From positions 62,001-126,000 of IMG/VR virus record IMGVR_UViG_3300017917_002938: a DNA stretch of 64,000 nucleotides; one strand, written 5' to 3'. The DNA is from a virus. The position numbers and the translations under genes are program-made. Positions 36,831 through 44,027 of this stretch are shown here, piece after piece; within the stretch, counting starts at the first letter, position 1, and every line of letters starts with the position of its first letter. Under the pieces are notes generated by a model that worked only from the letters and a program-made list of their open reading frames with translations, did no database searches and was not told the DNA's origin.

Positions 36831-36838
36831 TATTTAGG
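36831..36838 (-). promoter_or_regulatory. Late-promoter-like CCTAAATA
   Basis: Minus strand, 21 nt upstream of the 351-aa gene and directly after the terminator at 36841-36865. Confidence 0.5.
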
Positions 36839-36840
36839 AG

Positions 36841-36865
36841 AAAAAAAATCCCGCCTAAGCGGGAT
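36841..36865 (-). terminator. Intrinsic terminator
   Basis: ATCCCGC/GCGGGAT stem (7 bp) with a 4-nt loop, then a run of eight Ts on the minus strand. It ends the transcript of the phosphoesterase gene just before the virion genes. Confidence 0.9.
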
Positions 36866-36868
36866 TAA

Positions 36869-37735
36869 TTAGACTTCAAAGACTTTGGCGTAATACGGCT
36901 CTTCTTTTTGTGAATGTCTCTCGTAGTTTACATAGCCTCGAGGGTTACAGATAATACGAGTAGATCCAATCATGTAGTCAAATTCATCGTGTGTATGACC
37001 ATGAGTCCACACTTTGATCTGAGGATGATCCAGAATAAAGGCAGTTAAATCAGATGAGTAACCGCCGTTCATAATAGTATCATTTTGATATCTAGGTTTA
37101 GTAGATTGTTTGCAGGGAGCATGATGTCCTACCACTACAAACTTTTCATCAAATTTACCTTCCGTCATCAAACTAATGTATTTGACCATATTCTTGTGCT
37201 CTTCTACTGCATCCTCGGGAGTAAACCTGGCTGGTCGGTACGCAGTGTAGGTAGCATCAGGTTTGTCACTCATTACATCCATTGCGTTGTATCCAACCAT
37301 CCGAGCACTATTCTTTACTTGAATAAAGTCGTTCATCATACCCTTCATGTGCATGAGAGTAATAGGGTCTTCTTTATTCATATCAGTCCATAGAGTACCT
37401 CCGATGAACGTAACATCATCAATCTTCTTAACACCTCTATCCAGCAGGTGAAGGTTAGGAAACTCTTCGAAAGCTTTATAAAGGTAATCAGCCGAGTATT
37501 TAAAATCACCATGATAGTGTTCATGGTTACCCATTACATAGATAACATTCTTATATTTGTCTGAGGCTTGTTTGAAAAAATTCATGTATTCCTGACCTCT
37601 TTTACTCTCAGGAAAATCCATATCCTTAGCAACGCAAATATCCCCGGAAAGGATCAATACGTCAGCTTCGGGCTGATCATCAAAACCTAGAGGACCAAAC
37701 TCTAGATGCACATCAGACATTAATGCTAATTTCAT
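36869..37735 (-). CDS. Calcineurin-like metallophosphoesterase
   Basis: A 288-residue phosphoesterase with MSDVHLEFG (7-15), SGDICVAKD (30-38), MGNHEHYHG (68-76), GHHAP (about 201-205) and HGHTHDEFD (about 248-256). It is distinct from the shorter one in the tRNA array. Substrate unknown. It ends directly before a terminator. Confidence 0.88.
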   Translation of the reverse strand: MKLALMSDVHLEFGPLGFDDQPEADVLILSGDICVAKDMDFPESKRGQEYMNFFKQASDKYKNVIYVMGNHEHYHGDFKYSADYLYKAFEEFPNLHLLDRGVKKIDDVTFIGGTLWTDMNKEDPITLMHMKGMMNDFIQVKNSARMVGYNAMDVMSDKPDATYTAYRPARFTPEDAVEEHKNMVKYISLMTEGKFDEKFVVVGHHAPCKQSTKPRYQNDTIMNGGYSSDLTAFILDHPQIKVWTHGHTHDEFDYMIGSTRIICNPRGYVNYERHSQKEEPYYAKVFEV

Positions 37736-37914
37736 TTTATTTCTTTCTTACGTCGTCTGTATTCGGCTCTAAGCCACCATTTATATTTTTTAAAATACTC
37801 CGCGGAGAGGTACTTAGGGTTTTCTCCCGTGATAGAGTAAATCTCATCGCAATGCTCGTACCATATATTTCTTACCCAGTTGCGAAACAATTCATGTTTA
37901 GGTCCAGAGTGCAT
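37732..37914 (-). CDS. Conserved small T4-like protein, 60 aa
   Basis: A basic, Trp/Tyr-rich peptide (HELFRNWVRNIWYEHCDE). Similar sequences occur in other T4-like phages as I recall; function unknown. It overlaps both neighbours. Confidence 0.65.
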   Translation of the reverse strand: MHSGPKHELFRNWVRNIWYEHCDEIYSITGENPKYLSAEYFKKYKWWLRAEYRRRKKEIK

Positions 37915-38737
37915 GGCGTACCTTGATAAGTCTGATCAACATTTGTTCATCCTCTTCATCATACTCTTGCTCTATTTCTTGACATCTCTTAAGTGAGCTT
38001 TCACCTAGAGCTTTTGTTTCAGGATCCTTAGAATCAACCCCTATCCATCTTATACCGTCGCCCTTCTCTTTGCGCATACGTTCACAATACTCCGACCATC
38101 CGCTAGCATCATGTGGATCAGGACGATTGGGATATACTTCCTTCCACCATTTGTAAAGGGTAAGTATTTCCTCAGCATTTTTAGCTTGTGGTGTAAGTTC
38201 TCCTAGTGATGCAGAGTCTTCTCCTACCTCTTCTTCTTTCCAGCGAAGTTTTCTTTGCCACTCAAGGTTGGCTAGTCCAGCTTCAGGGCAACGCCATACT
38301 CTCCAGCGGAACCATCCTGACCCCCAGAAAGGAGCATTATATAGTTTCTTTTTTTCTGGACTCCAAACTATCTCCCACCATGCTAGTTCTACTTCTACAA
38401 ATTCTACTAGCTCATTGAATAAGCAAGGAAGAAAACGATTTCCTACATCGCGCCACTCACCAGGTTTAATATCCCGGGGATGAGCAGTAAGAGCGTGAGT
38501 GCGAGTGACCCAGCGATTATTTACATAGTATTTTACCGAGTAAATTTTATCAACGGGCCACCAAATAAAGTTCTGAATAGCATCAAGAGCTTCCTCGGCA
38601 ATCCAATATCTAACTGGATACGTTTTACTAGCCAGCCTCTGCCAACTATCCCATCCCTCGGAAGTTTCTGCTTTTGGTTTTGGAGTTCCACGAAGCCAGT
38701 CAGCAAACTTAGAACACGACCAATAATTACTGCGCAT
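37898..38737 (-). CDS. Conserved phage protein of unknown function
   Basis: A 279-residue, tryptophan-rich protein. SKFADWLRGTPKPKAETSEGW (9-29) and RYWIAEEALDAIQNFIWWPVDKI and YYVNNRWVTRTHAL are patterns I know from widely distributed tailed-phage proteins without assigned function. It is read from the promoter at 38761-38789. Confidence 0.75.
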   Translation of the reverse strand: MRSNYWSCSKFADWLRGTPKPKAETSEGWDSWQRLASKTYPVRYWIAEEALDAIQNFIWWPVDKIYSVKYYVNNRWVTRTHALTAHPRDIKPGEWRDVGNRFLPCLFNELVEFVEVELAWWEIVWSPEKKKLYNAPFWGSGWFRWRVWRCPEAGLANLEWQRKLRWKEEEVGEDSASLGELTPQAKNAEEILTLYKWWKEVYPNRPDPHDASGWSEYCERMRKEKGDGIRWIGVDSKDPETKALGESSLKRCQEIEQEYDEEDEQMLIRLIKVRHALWT

Positions 38738-38760
38738 AAATTTCTCCGTTTAATGATTAC

Positions 38761-38789
38761 ATTATATCTATAACGAGAAATTAAATCAA
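38761..38789 (-). promoter_or_regulatory. Early-type promoter
   Basis: TTGATT (38784-38789), 17 nt, TATAAT (38761-38766), minus strand. It drives the three-gene unit 36869-38737 and begins just after the pqqA terminator. Confidence 0.88.
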
Positions 38790-38792
38790 CAT

Positions 38793-38818
38793 AAAAAAAA
38801 CGCCCCGTACGGGGCGTT
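38793..38818 (-). terminator. Intrinsic terminator downstream of pqqA
   Basis: A perfect palindrome AACGCCCCGTACGGGGCGTT (38799-38818) followed by eight Ts on the minus strand, starting 4 nt after the pqqA stop codon. Confidence 0.93.
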
Positions 38819-38821
38819 TGG

Positions 38822-38893
38822 TTAACGATTTGCGATATACATCGTAATCTCAAACCCAAATCTCATATCCACTGCTTCTGGCTTAGTCCACAT
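38822..38893 (-). CDS. pqqA: PqqA, pyrroloquinoline quinone precursor peptide
   Basis: A 23-residue peptide that starts [13 protein letters not shown] and ends [10 protein letters not shown]. This is the PqqA pattern of proteobacteria: MW-x-KP at the start, the conserved Glu and Tyr three residues apart (E-ITM-Y) that the radical SAM enzyme PqqE cross-links, and the I-x-NR end. AAAGGAG lies 6 nt before the ATG and a strong terminator follows the stop codon, so it is a stand-alone gene. PqqA is consumed as the substrate of PQQ synthesis by PqqB-E, none of which is in this window. The phage would supply substrate to host enzymes. Confidence 0.9.
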   Translation of the reverse strand: MWTKPEAVDMRFGFEITMYIANR

Positions 38894-38909
38894 ACCGATC
38901 TCCTTTGTG

Positions 38910-38933
38910 AAAAACGTGTACAAAGGTACACGT
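38910..38933 (-). promoter_or_regulatory. Terminator-like hairpin or operator in the pqqA leader
   Basis: ACGTGTAC/GTACACGT form an 8-bp stem with a 4-nt loop, followed by five Ts on the minus strand and then the pqqA ribosome binding site. It could be an attenuator, an operator palindrome or a stabilising 5' hairpin. A possible promoter (GTGACT, then TATATT after about 18 nt) lies upstream. Confidence 0.65.
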
Positions 38934-38983
38934 AATATATTGCTTAGTTTAAGCGATAGTCACATACAGAAAATCATTAATTA

Positions 38984-39505
38984 CTAACTATTAAGGACTC
39001 GCGACACAGATGTAATGACTGCAGCAATACGACCAATATCACGGAGTTGTTCAACCGTGTAACCTTCCTTCTTGAGCGTGTCGTAGTGTGCCTTGACACA
39101 GAAATGACATTTACCTACAATCGAAGCAGACAGGCTATACGCTTCAAATTTTGCTTTAGTAGTACCACCGTGATTAGCAATCGCGTTCATTCGTAGTTGA
39201 GCGGGCAACCCTTTCAGGCTTTCATCCTCGGCCATTTCAACGTAAGGATACCAAACGTTATTTTGCGCCATGATACTAGCTGCAATCATTGCTGGGTCGT
39301 AATTTACTCCCTCAGCTCCTAGAATGGTACCAAGCCATCCTACCAACTTACCGTTACCTGTAGCAAATGCTGCTGCCATAGCACAAAGAGCGGCTTCCTC
39401 TTTATCCAAAGTGCTGCGTTTCAATACCGCATCTAAGTTAAGTTTAGTATCCTTGGCATACTCAGGGATACTATCCTTGAGTTGGTCTACCCAATCTAAA
39501 TTCAT
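38984..39505 (-). CDS. ahpD: Alkylhydroperoxidase AhpD-like protein
   Basis: A 173-residue AhpD-family protein. GKCHFCVKAHYDTL (about 131-144) holds the C-x2-C catalytic pair and the following His. AhpD regenerates peroxiredoxins and has weak peroxidase activity. It ends an operon with the SGNH hydrolase and AhpC, and pqqA follows about 90 nt downstream. Confidence 0.9.
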   Translation of the reverse strand: MNLDWVDQLKDSIPEYAKDTKLNLDAVLKRSTLDKEEAALCAMAAAFATGNGKLVGWLGTILGAEGVNYDPAMIAASIMAQNNVWYPYVEMAEDESLKGLPAQLRMNAIANHGGTTKAKFEAYSLSASIVGKCHFCVKAHYDTLKKEGYTVEQLRDIGRIAAVITSVSRVLNS

Positions 39506-39915
39506 TTTGTTTGTTCTCCTAAAATCTTGTAACCTTTACCTGTAGGATGTATTCCATCACCACTCATATGACCTTTAGGGCGAGCAATAATTGTGTCTCC
39601 GTACTCTTGAGCAATGCGAGTAATTGCATCATGTGGAATAGGTTTACGGTCTTGCCCGGGGTCAATCCAAAACACACGCTCACCTTTGATGGAGGAACGC
39701 ATCTTCCTTAATTCACTTTCAGTCTTCACTCCCTTGTGGTCGTTTGCACCCAGACTGATGATCACGGTTCTTGCCGGTTGAGATGAGGCTTTGGGTAGGT
39801 AGTCTTTGTTCCACTGCCAACTGTTCCATCCACCTTTAGAGTAGCTTACACATTCAGGACGAGCCATCGACGTTCCTACTGCGATGCTGTCACCTATGAT
39901 CATACAGTCAATCAT
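39502..39915 (-). CDS. SGNH/GDSL-type hydrolase
   Basis: A 137-residue protein with block I GDSIAVG (8-14, nucleophile Ser), block III LGANDHKG (about 55-62, Asn) and block V GDGIHPTGKGY (about 119-129, catalytic Asp and His). It is short for the family. It would cleave an ester, for example on peptidoglycan or polysaccharide; no signal peptide is visible. It overlaps its neighbours by 1-4 nt. Confidence 0.85.
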   Translation of the reverse strand: MIDCMIIGDSIAVGTSMARPECVSYSKGGWNSWQWNKDYLPKASSQPARTVIISLGANDHKGVKTESELRKMRSSIKGERVFWIDPGQDRKPIPHDAITRIAQEYGDTIIARPKGHMSGDGIHPTGKGYKILGEQTK

Positions 39916-40457
39916 TAGAGAGTCTCCCCACCAACGACTCGGTTACATGCACAAAGTTCTCCAGTTTGCAATGCATCAAGTACGCGCAAAGTTTCTTCTG
40001 GAGAGCGACCTACGTTTAAATTGTTGACAGTTACATGTTGAATAACGTTATCAGGATCTACAATAAATGTAGCGCGCAATGCTGCACCAGCAGGGGCATA
40101 GAATACGCCAAGCTGGTCAATCAATGATTTGTCCCATTCACGAGATGTGTCGGCAAACTGAATATGCTTGATCTTAGCCAAATCAGGGTGTGCTTTCTGC
40201 CATGCTAGTTTACAGAACTCATTATCTGTTGAACCTGTTAGCAGAACTGCATCACGGTCTGCAAAGTCCTGGAATAGTTTATCATATGCAACTATCTCGG
40301 TTGGACATACGAATGTGAAATCTTTTGGATAGTAAACGATTACTTTCCATTTACCTTCAAACGATTCTTCTGTGATGTCAAAAAACGCATCTTCTGGTTG
40401 ACCAGGTTTAACTCCCGTGATAGCGAACGGGTGTAGTTTATCTCCTACTGTAAGCAT
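39915..40457 (-). CDS. ahpC: Peroxiredoxin AhpC (2-Cys)
   Basis: A 180-residue peroxiredoxin. YPKDFTFVCPTE (about 43-54) contains the peroxidatic Cys and the C-terminal GELCACNR the resolving Cys. It reduces hydrogen and organic peroxides. The gene begins an operon with the hydrolase and AhpD, an uncommon set in phages. The leader carries a terminator-like hairpin. Confidence 0.92.
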   Translation of the reverse strand: MLTVGDKLHPFAITGVKPGQPEDAFFDITEESFEGKWKVIVYYPKDFTFVCPTEIVAYDKLFQDFADRDAVLLTGSTDNEFCKLAWQKAHPDLAKIKHIQFADTSREWDKSLIDQLGVFYAPAGAALRATFIVDPDNVIQHVTVNNLNVGRSPEETLRVLDALQTGELCACNRVVGGETL

Positions 40458-40477
40458 ATTTTCTCCTAAGTGAAAGT

Positions 40478-40501
40478 AAAAAGAGTGCCTGAAGCACTCT
40501 T
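40478..40501 (-). terminator. Terminator hairpin in the ahpC leader
   Basis: AAGAGTGC/GCACTCTT stem (8 bp) followed by five Ts on the minus strand, 21 nt before the ahpC start codon and about 4 nt after the predicted transcription start of the promoter at 40512-40540. It may stop read-through from upstream or act as an attenuator. Confidence 0.8.
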
Positions 40502-40511
40502 ACATTGTATG

Positions 40512-40540
40512 ATTATCTATAATTGAAAACCAGAATACAA
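40512..40540 (-). promoter_or_regulatory. Promoter for the ahpC operon
   Basis: TTGTAT (40535-40540), 17 nt, GATAAT (40512-40517) on the minus strand. It lacks the TTGATTTAATTT signature of the repeated early promoters. Confidence 0.55.
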
Positions 40541-40584
40541 TTGAATATTTCTATTGAATGTTTCTATAACGATGATCGATTTTA

Positions 40585-41067
40585 TTAATCATCCTTAGGT
40601 GCTTCTACATACTTACGTTCGGGGGCGTATGGGAAGTTAACTTCTACTCTTGAATCGCGGCTGGTGAAATAACTCTTATATTTTTCACCTGTCTCCTCAT
40701 CTGTATGCCAATCGTAGAACACTACTCCATCGATATCATAAGCGCCCGATTCATCTTTGAAGACATGGGAACAGCGTTTGTTCTGCCATAACTTACCCCC
40801 ATCTCGTCCACCCCTATCACTTACATCTGTCCATTCCCAGTCTTCACCAGTCAATGGTACAATAGGTTTGAACATAGCCAATTGTTGAAACATATTAATG
40901 GCATATGGTGCAGTTGAACCAGAATGTCCTTCACCACTAAACACTTCTAATAATTTTAGAACATGATTACAGATTGCTTCCTGCATATCATCATCGTATT
41001 TTCCATTCTCGTCTACCCAACCAGCGGCACGGAATTCTTCTTTAGCGTGATTCAATAAGTTACTCAT
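40585..41067 (-). CDS. Hypothetical protein, 160 aa
   Basis: An acidic, aromatic-rich protein (LTGEDWEWTDVSDRGGRDGGKLWQNKRCSHVF). Similar proteins are common in large phages as I recall, with no known role. Its ATG overlaps the stop of the preceding 55-aa gene. Confidence 0.68.
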   Translation of the reverse strand: MSNLLNHAKEEFRAAGWVDENGKYDDDMQEAICNHVLKLLEVFSGEGHSGSTAPYAINMFQQLAMFKPIVPLTGEDWEWTDVSDRGGRDGGKLWQNKRCSHVFKDESGAYDIDGVVFYDWHTDEETGEKYKSYFTSRDSRVEVNFPYAPERKYVEAPKDD

Positions 41068-41227
41068 TATGTTCTCTCCACATCTTGATTGCTTTTTTCA
41101 ACTCATCCATCTGTTCAAGTCGAATATGATCCATGATACCCCATTCATCTTTGTTCTTCGACATATCCCAAAGTTTATCATGGTGTTTCTGTAATACATC
41201 AATTACTACATCATAATCTTCACTCAC
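41060..41227 (-). CDS. Hypothetical protein, 55 aa
   Basis: A small helical protein (MSEDYDVVIDVLQKHHDKLW) with a GTG start that overlaps the previous gene by 8 nt; GGAG lies upstream. Its stop overlaps the next ATG. No family known. Confidence 0.6.
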   Translation of the reverse strand: MSEDYDVVIDVLQKHHDKLWDMSKNKDEWGIMDHIRLEQMDELKKAIKMWREHNE

Positions 41228-41468
41228 TTGGCACTCCTACTTTTGGACCAACAAGTGAATTACCCCATTGGTCTGTTTCCACTGCCCAATGTACCACGAT
41301 CCAATCATCTAGTGCAGCCTGGTCTGTCATTAAATGGGCTTTATCGGCTTGACACATCATCATAACCCAATTGCGATACCATGCACTTCTCAGTATCTGT
41401 TCTTCAGACCAAGTCTCTACAACATGCTGATCTTCTTCACCAGGGAAAGATATAGTCCAGTATTTCAT
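41220..41468 (-). CDS. Hypothetical protein, 82 aa
   Basis: A Trp-rich small protein (MKYWTISFPGEEDQHVVETW), of a kind widespread in phage accessory regions. It overlaps both neighbours. Function unknown. Confidence 0.65.
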   Translation of the reverse strand: MKYWTISFPGEEDQHVVETWSEEQILRSAWYRNWVMMMCQADKAHLMTDQAALDDWIVVHWAVETDQWGNSLVGPKVGVPSE

Positions 41469-41635
41469 TTATCTTTTTCGGTAAGAAATGTACTGTGCGT
41501 ATTTTGAACGAGTGGGCTTGTGTTTGAAGCTGACTCCACCTTTGGAGGACAATAGAAACACATATGTGTTGTAGGTGCATATACGCGATTACAAAGTGGG
41601 CATTGCCAGCCTTGTTGTGGGGTATTAAACATCAT
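41465..41635 (-). CDS. Zinc-ribbon protein, 56 aa
   Basis: WQCPLCNRVYAPTTHMCFYC carries two C-x2-C pairs spaced as in a zinc ribbon. GGAG lies 6 nt before the ATG at 41635. Probably a small adapter or inhibitor. Confidence 0.7.
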   Translation of the reverse strand: MMFNTPQQGWQCPLCNRVYAPTTHMCFYCPPKVESASNTSPLVQNTHSTFLTEKDK

Positions 41636-41837
41636 CTTCTTCTCCGTACCCAATTTCATCCAAAGCTTTGTCAAACTCATGATCTAGCCCTCTACATTCA
41701 CAAACAGTATCACAATCATGACTTTCGAAATGATCGATATACAACTTATATAACTCTTTTCGATACTTTTTAGGAACGGCTTTCTGGGTAGAAAGAATAA
41801 CATCCCTTAACAGATCAGAACCTGATGCCCATCCCAT
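41625..41837 (-). CDS. Conserved small phage protein, 70 aa
   Basis: MGWASGSDLLRDVI at the start and FESHDCDTVCECRGLDHEFDKALDEIG near the end form a pattern common in phages, function unknown. GGAG precedes the ATG at 41837. Confidence 0.7.
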   Translation of the reverse strand: MGWASGSDLLRDVILSTQKAVPKKYRKELYKLYIDHFESHDCDTVCECRGLDHEFDKALDEIGYGEEDDV

Positions 41838-41838
41838 T

Positions 41839-42165
41839 TTATACTCCAAACATTCTTTTCAGTTGTTCGATATGCAAAGATCTCAAATTGGATTCAATCT
41901 CAACATTAGCGGCTTCTCTAACACATTCTTCAATGTCAATCTGACCACCAACGATTGCCGCTGTCACCAGCAGCCTCATCTCATCAAGATGTAAATCAAA
42001 CTTTTTGGTTTCTTTATTGTGTTCAATGGTATAATCCATTCCTTCACCGTTCCACCATTCAGAAAAATGAACAGAGACGGGGCCGTGTAGGCTGCTATCC
42101 TCAATTATACCGACTGTCCCGGTCTTCCTGACGTTTGCAAATTTCTTTTGCTGATTCAAATCCAT
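41839..42165 (-). CDS. Hypothetical protein, 108 aa
   Basis: A protein with an N-terminal beta-rich part (VSVHFSEWWNGEGMDYTIE) and a helical C-terminus. AAGGAG is 11 nt before the ATG at 42165, which lies within the previous gene. No family recognised. Confidence 0.62.
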   Translation of the reverse strand: MDLNQQKKFANVRKTGTVGIIEDSSLHGPVSVHFSEWWNGEGMDYTIEHNKETKKFDLHLDEMRLLVTAAIVGGQIDIEECVREAANVEIESNLRSLHIEQLKRMFGV

Positions 42166-42451
42166 AATCAAATGTCTCCTTAATAAGTTGTTCAAATTCT
42201 TGAGGGGAAAAGCAGTAGGTTGAAATAGAATATTCTTTACCCATAAGCTCGGGGCGGTCTCTTTGAGATAGGAGTACCAACTTTGGTTTATCAATAATAG
42301 CCTGTGCTATAGCTTGTCTTAAACCATCGGTGATCATATGATGTACATCTACATCATTTTTAATATCTAGTATGCTACTGACTATTGTCTTGCATTCTAG
42401 CCTACAATCTACTTTTTTACCTTTGAGGTACTTTACCAACATATCATTCAC
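42101..42451 (-). CDS. Hypothetical protein, 116 aa
   Basis: Start GTG at 42451 with AAGGGG 7 nt upstream. Sequence alpha/beta (LRQAIAQAIIDKPKLVLLSQ). It overlaps the next gene by 65 nt. No family recognised. Confidence 0.6.
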   Translation of the reverse strand: MNDMLVKYLKGKKVDCRLECKTIVSSILDIKNDVDVHHMITDGLRQAIAQAIIDKPKLVLLSQRDRPELMGKEYSISTYCFSPQEFEQLIKETFDYGFESAKEICKRQEDRDSRYN

Positions 42452-42599
42452 TGTTCTTCCCCTTATAATTACCTAGTAGTAAGACAGTGAGTAAGAACCA
42501 CCAAGGAGACCAGTCCCACATCTGTACCATATACGCAGTACCGGCTAGTAGGGAGAGATTATAGACGGCGACGATAATTATTGCTATTAATTTTATCAT
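42444..42599 (-). CDS. Two-helix membrane protein, 51 aa
   Basis: Two hydrophobic segments (KLIAIIIVAVYNLSLLAG and SPWWFLLTVLLLG) joined by a short loop. It starts inside the upstream membrane-protein gene. Possibly an early inner-membrane effector. Confidence 0.6.
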   Translation of the reverse strand: MIKLIAIIIVAVYNLSLLAGTAYMVQMWDWSPWWFLLTVLLLGNYKGKNSE

Positions 42600-42750
42600 A
42601 TTCATCTTGACTGTCCCTATCAATTTTTCTCAAACCGGAAAACAAAAAAATGAAGCCGGTTACCAATACTGTCAACCATTGATACGGTGCTAACATTTCA
42701 TCGTAGGTTCCGTAGAAGATAATGATCAACCCTATCCATAGTCTGATCAT
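42559..42750 (-). CDS. Two-helix membrane protein, 63 aa
   Basis: Hydrophobic segments at 2-14 and 25-40 (LWIGLIIIFYGTY, WLTVLVTGFIFLFSGL), with a polar C-terminus. It overlaps the previous gene by 4 nt. Function unknown. Confidence 0.62.
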   Translation of the reverse strand: MIRLWIGLIIIFYGTYDEMLAPYQWLTVLVTGFIFLFSGLRKIDRDSQDEYDKINSNNYRRRL

Positions 42751-42962
42751 TTGATGGCTCTCACCCTATCAATTACTTCATTGGCAAGAGTATAATCACC
42801 ACTCAACTCTACCGCTTGATCGATCAAATCAAGTCTGTAACATCTAAGCAATTCCATAGCATATTCCCTATCATCAGAAGAAATCGTATCCCACCATTCG
42901 TCAAGATCCTTTTTCTTAAGGTTCAATATGAAGTTGAGGTTGTTCAGATCATACTCATCCAT
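42747..42962 (-). CDS. Hypothetical acidic helical protein, 71 aa
   Basis: An all-helical small protein (LDEWWDTISSDDREYAMELL). It overlaps the next gene by 4 nt. No family recognised. Confidence 0.6.
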   Translation of the reverse strand: MDEYDLNNLNFILNLKKKDLDEWWDTISSDDREYAMELLRCYRLDLIDQAVELSGDYTLANEVIDRVRAIK

Positions 42963-42963
42963 A

Positions 42964-43158
42964 TTAACTCCCTCCGCCGGCGTATGCGTGATGAAGTACG
43001 TAATTGATCACTTCTTTTTGTCCTCTTTCTCCACTGATCCACAGATCAATAGGGCGTTGGAACTTGAAGGAAGCGTTAGGACTATCCCACCATTTAGAAA
43101 CAAAATCTTCTGATCCTAGCATGGCCAGAAGGTGTTTATCCACGATATGTTTGTACAT
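42964..43158 (-). CDS. Small protein resembling MbcA/ParS antitoxin C-termini (DUF2384-like)
   Basis: A 64-residue protein; KWWDSPNASFKFQRPIDLWIS resembles the W-x2-PN...F/G...P-x-(D/E)L pattern of DUF2384. Such short phage proteins are common; a toxin-neutralising role is possible but unproven. Confidence 0.6.
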   Translation of the reverse strand: MYKHIVDKHLLAMLGSEDFVSKWWDSPNASFKFQRPIDLWISGERGQKEVINYVLHHAYAGGGS

Positions 43159-43345
43159 CCCAATACTCCTCTAATAACTGTGCACCATATACACAGTTAT
43201 TTTCTTTTAAATATTCTATAGATTCTTCTATGGACTTATGTACAGCTTCAGGGACCTGATCACGGGTGCGCATCCATTTACCATCGATAGATTTTTCGGC
43301 CTGTTCAACCAGATCGGCAATTTGCCTCTTACGCCACCCACTCAT
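43136..43345 (-). CDS. Hypothetical protein, 69 aa
   Basis: A helical small protein (KRQIADLVEQAEKSIDGKWM). It overlaps neighbours by 4-23 nt. No family recognised. Confidence 0.58.
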   Translation of the reverse strand: MSGWRKRQIADLVEQAEKSIDGKWMRTRDQVPEAVHKSIEESIEYLKENNCVYGAQLLEEYWDVQTYRG

Positions 43346-43614
43346 AACGCTCTCCCTGTCTTAATGTAGAGGTATTCATCCAGTTCTTGATCGAAAGGTT
43401 TACCTTGACGGCGTAGGTGGAAGATCTTATCAATCAGGCTCTCCGAATCACCGTATGTCGGATGAAACAGATCCCGCTTTTGACACTCTTCAATCAATTC
43501 TTGATCGGAGGTGTTTTCTAGAAAATCATAACCACGACATTGAAGCTCATCGATCAAATCATCTTCATCGAAGTCTTCCAGATCTACATCTACATCTACA
43601 CTTTTACGAACCAT
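43342..43614 (-). CDS. Hypothetical acidic protein, 90 aa
   Basis: Very acidic (VDVDVDLEDFDEDDLIDEL), then helical. Similar to phage proteins with a DxDxDxxDF start, function unknown; acidity could point to DNA mimicry, which is speculative. Confidence 0.6.
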   Translation of the reverse strand: MVRKSVDVDVDLEDFDEDDLIDELQCRGYDFLENTSDQELIEECQKRDLFHPTYGDSESLIDKIFHLRRQGKPFDQELDEYLYIKTGRAL

Positions 43615-43852
43615 ATAACATCTCCTGAATTCGTCTCTTGGCCTCAGTAATAGACTTACATACCACGTTATTAACAGCTATCTTGTTATGGGCGGCAATC
43701 GCTACCTCATACTCATCGGTAGATAGATTATAAACTTTTTTATTATTTACTACAACTTTATCATAGGTAGGACGTTGACCGGTCGCAAAGAAGAGTGTAT
43801 CGGATAATTCCTCGCGAGCGGTCATCATCAGAAACGCATTATTGGCCTGCAT
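43604..43852 (-). CDS. Hypothetical protein, 82 aa
   Basis: Starts MQANNAFLMMTAREELSDTL; no family recognised. Its ATG lies inside the end of the next upstream small gene. Confidence 0.58.
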   Translation of the reverse strand: MQANNAFLMMTAREELSDTLFFATGQRPTYDKVVVNNKKVYNLSTDEYEVAIAAHNKIAVNNVVCKSITEAKRRIQEMLYGS

Positions 43853-44003
43853 TCAACGCCTCCTGGTACTTAGTCGAGTGGCAGTACTTAAAGAGCATGA
43901 CGTGGTATTTGAACTGTTTGGGGTGGTGTTCAAAACTGGGAAGGTTATCTCCCCAAATCTCTACCATTGCCTGGTACAGGTTCATGATTTGTTTTTCCGT
44001 CAT
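43839..44003 (-). CDS. Hypothetical protein, 54 aa
   Basis: A short His/Tyr-rich helical protein (MTEKQIMNLYQAMVEIWGDN). No good ribosome binding site is seen, but the frame is open between two genes and ends in an overlap. A GC-rich hairpin lies just upstream. Confidence 0.5.
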   Translation of the reverse strand: MTEKQIMNLYQAMVEIWGDNLPSFEHHPKQFKYHVMLFKYCHSTKYQEALNAGQ

Positions 44004-44027
44004 ACTGAAAAAGGGGAGTATACTTTA

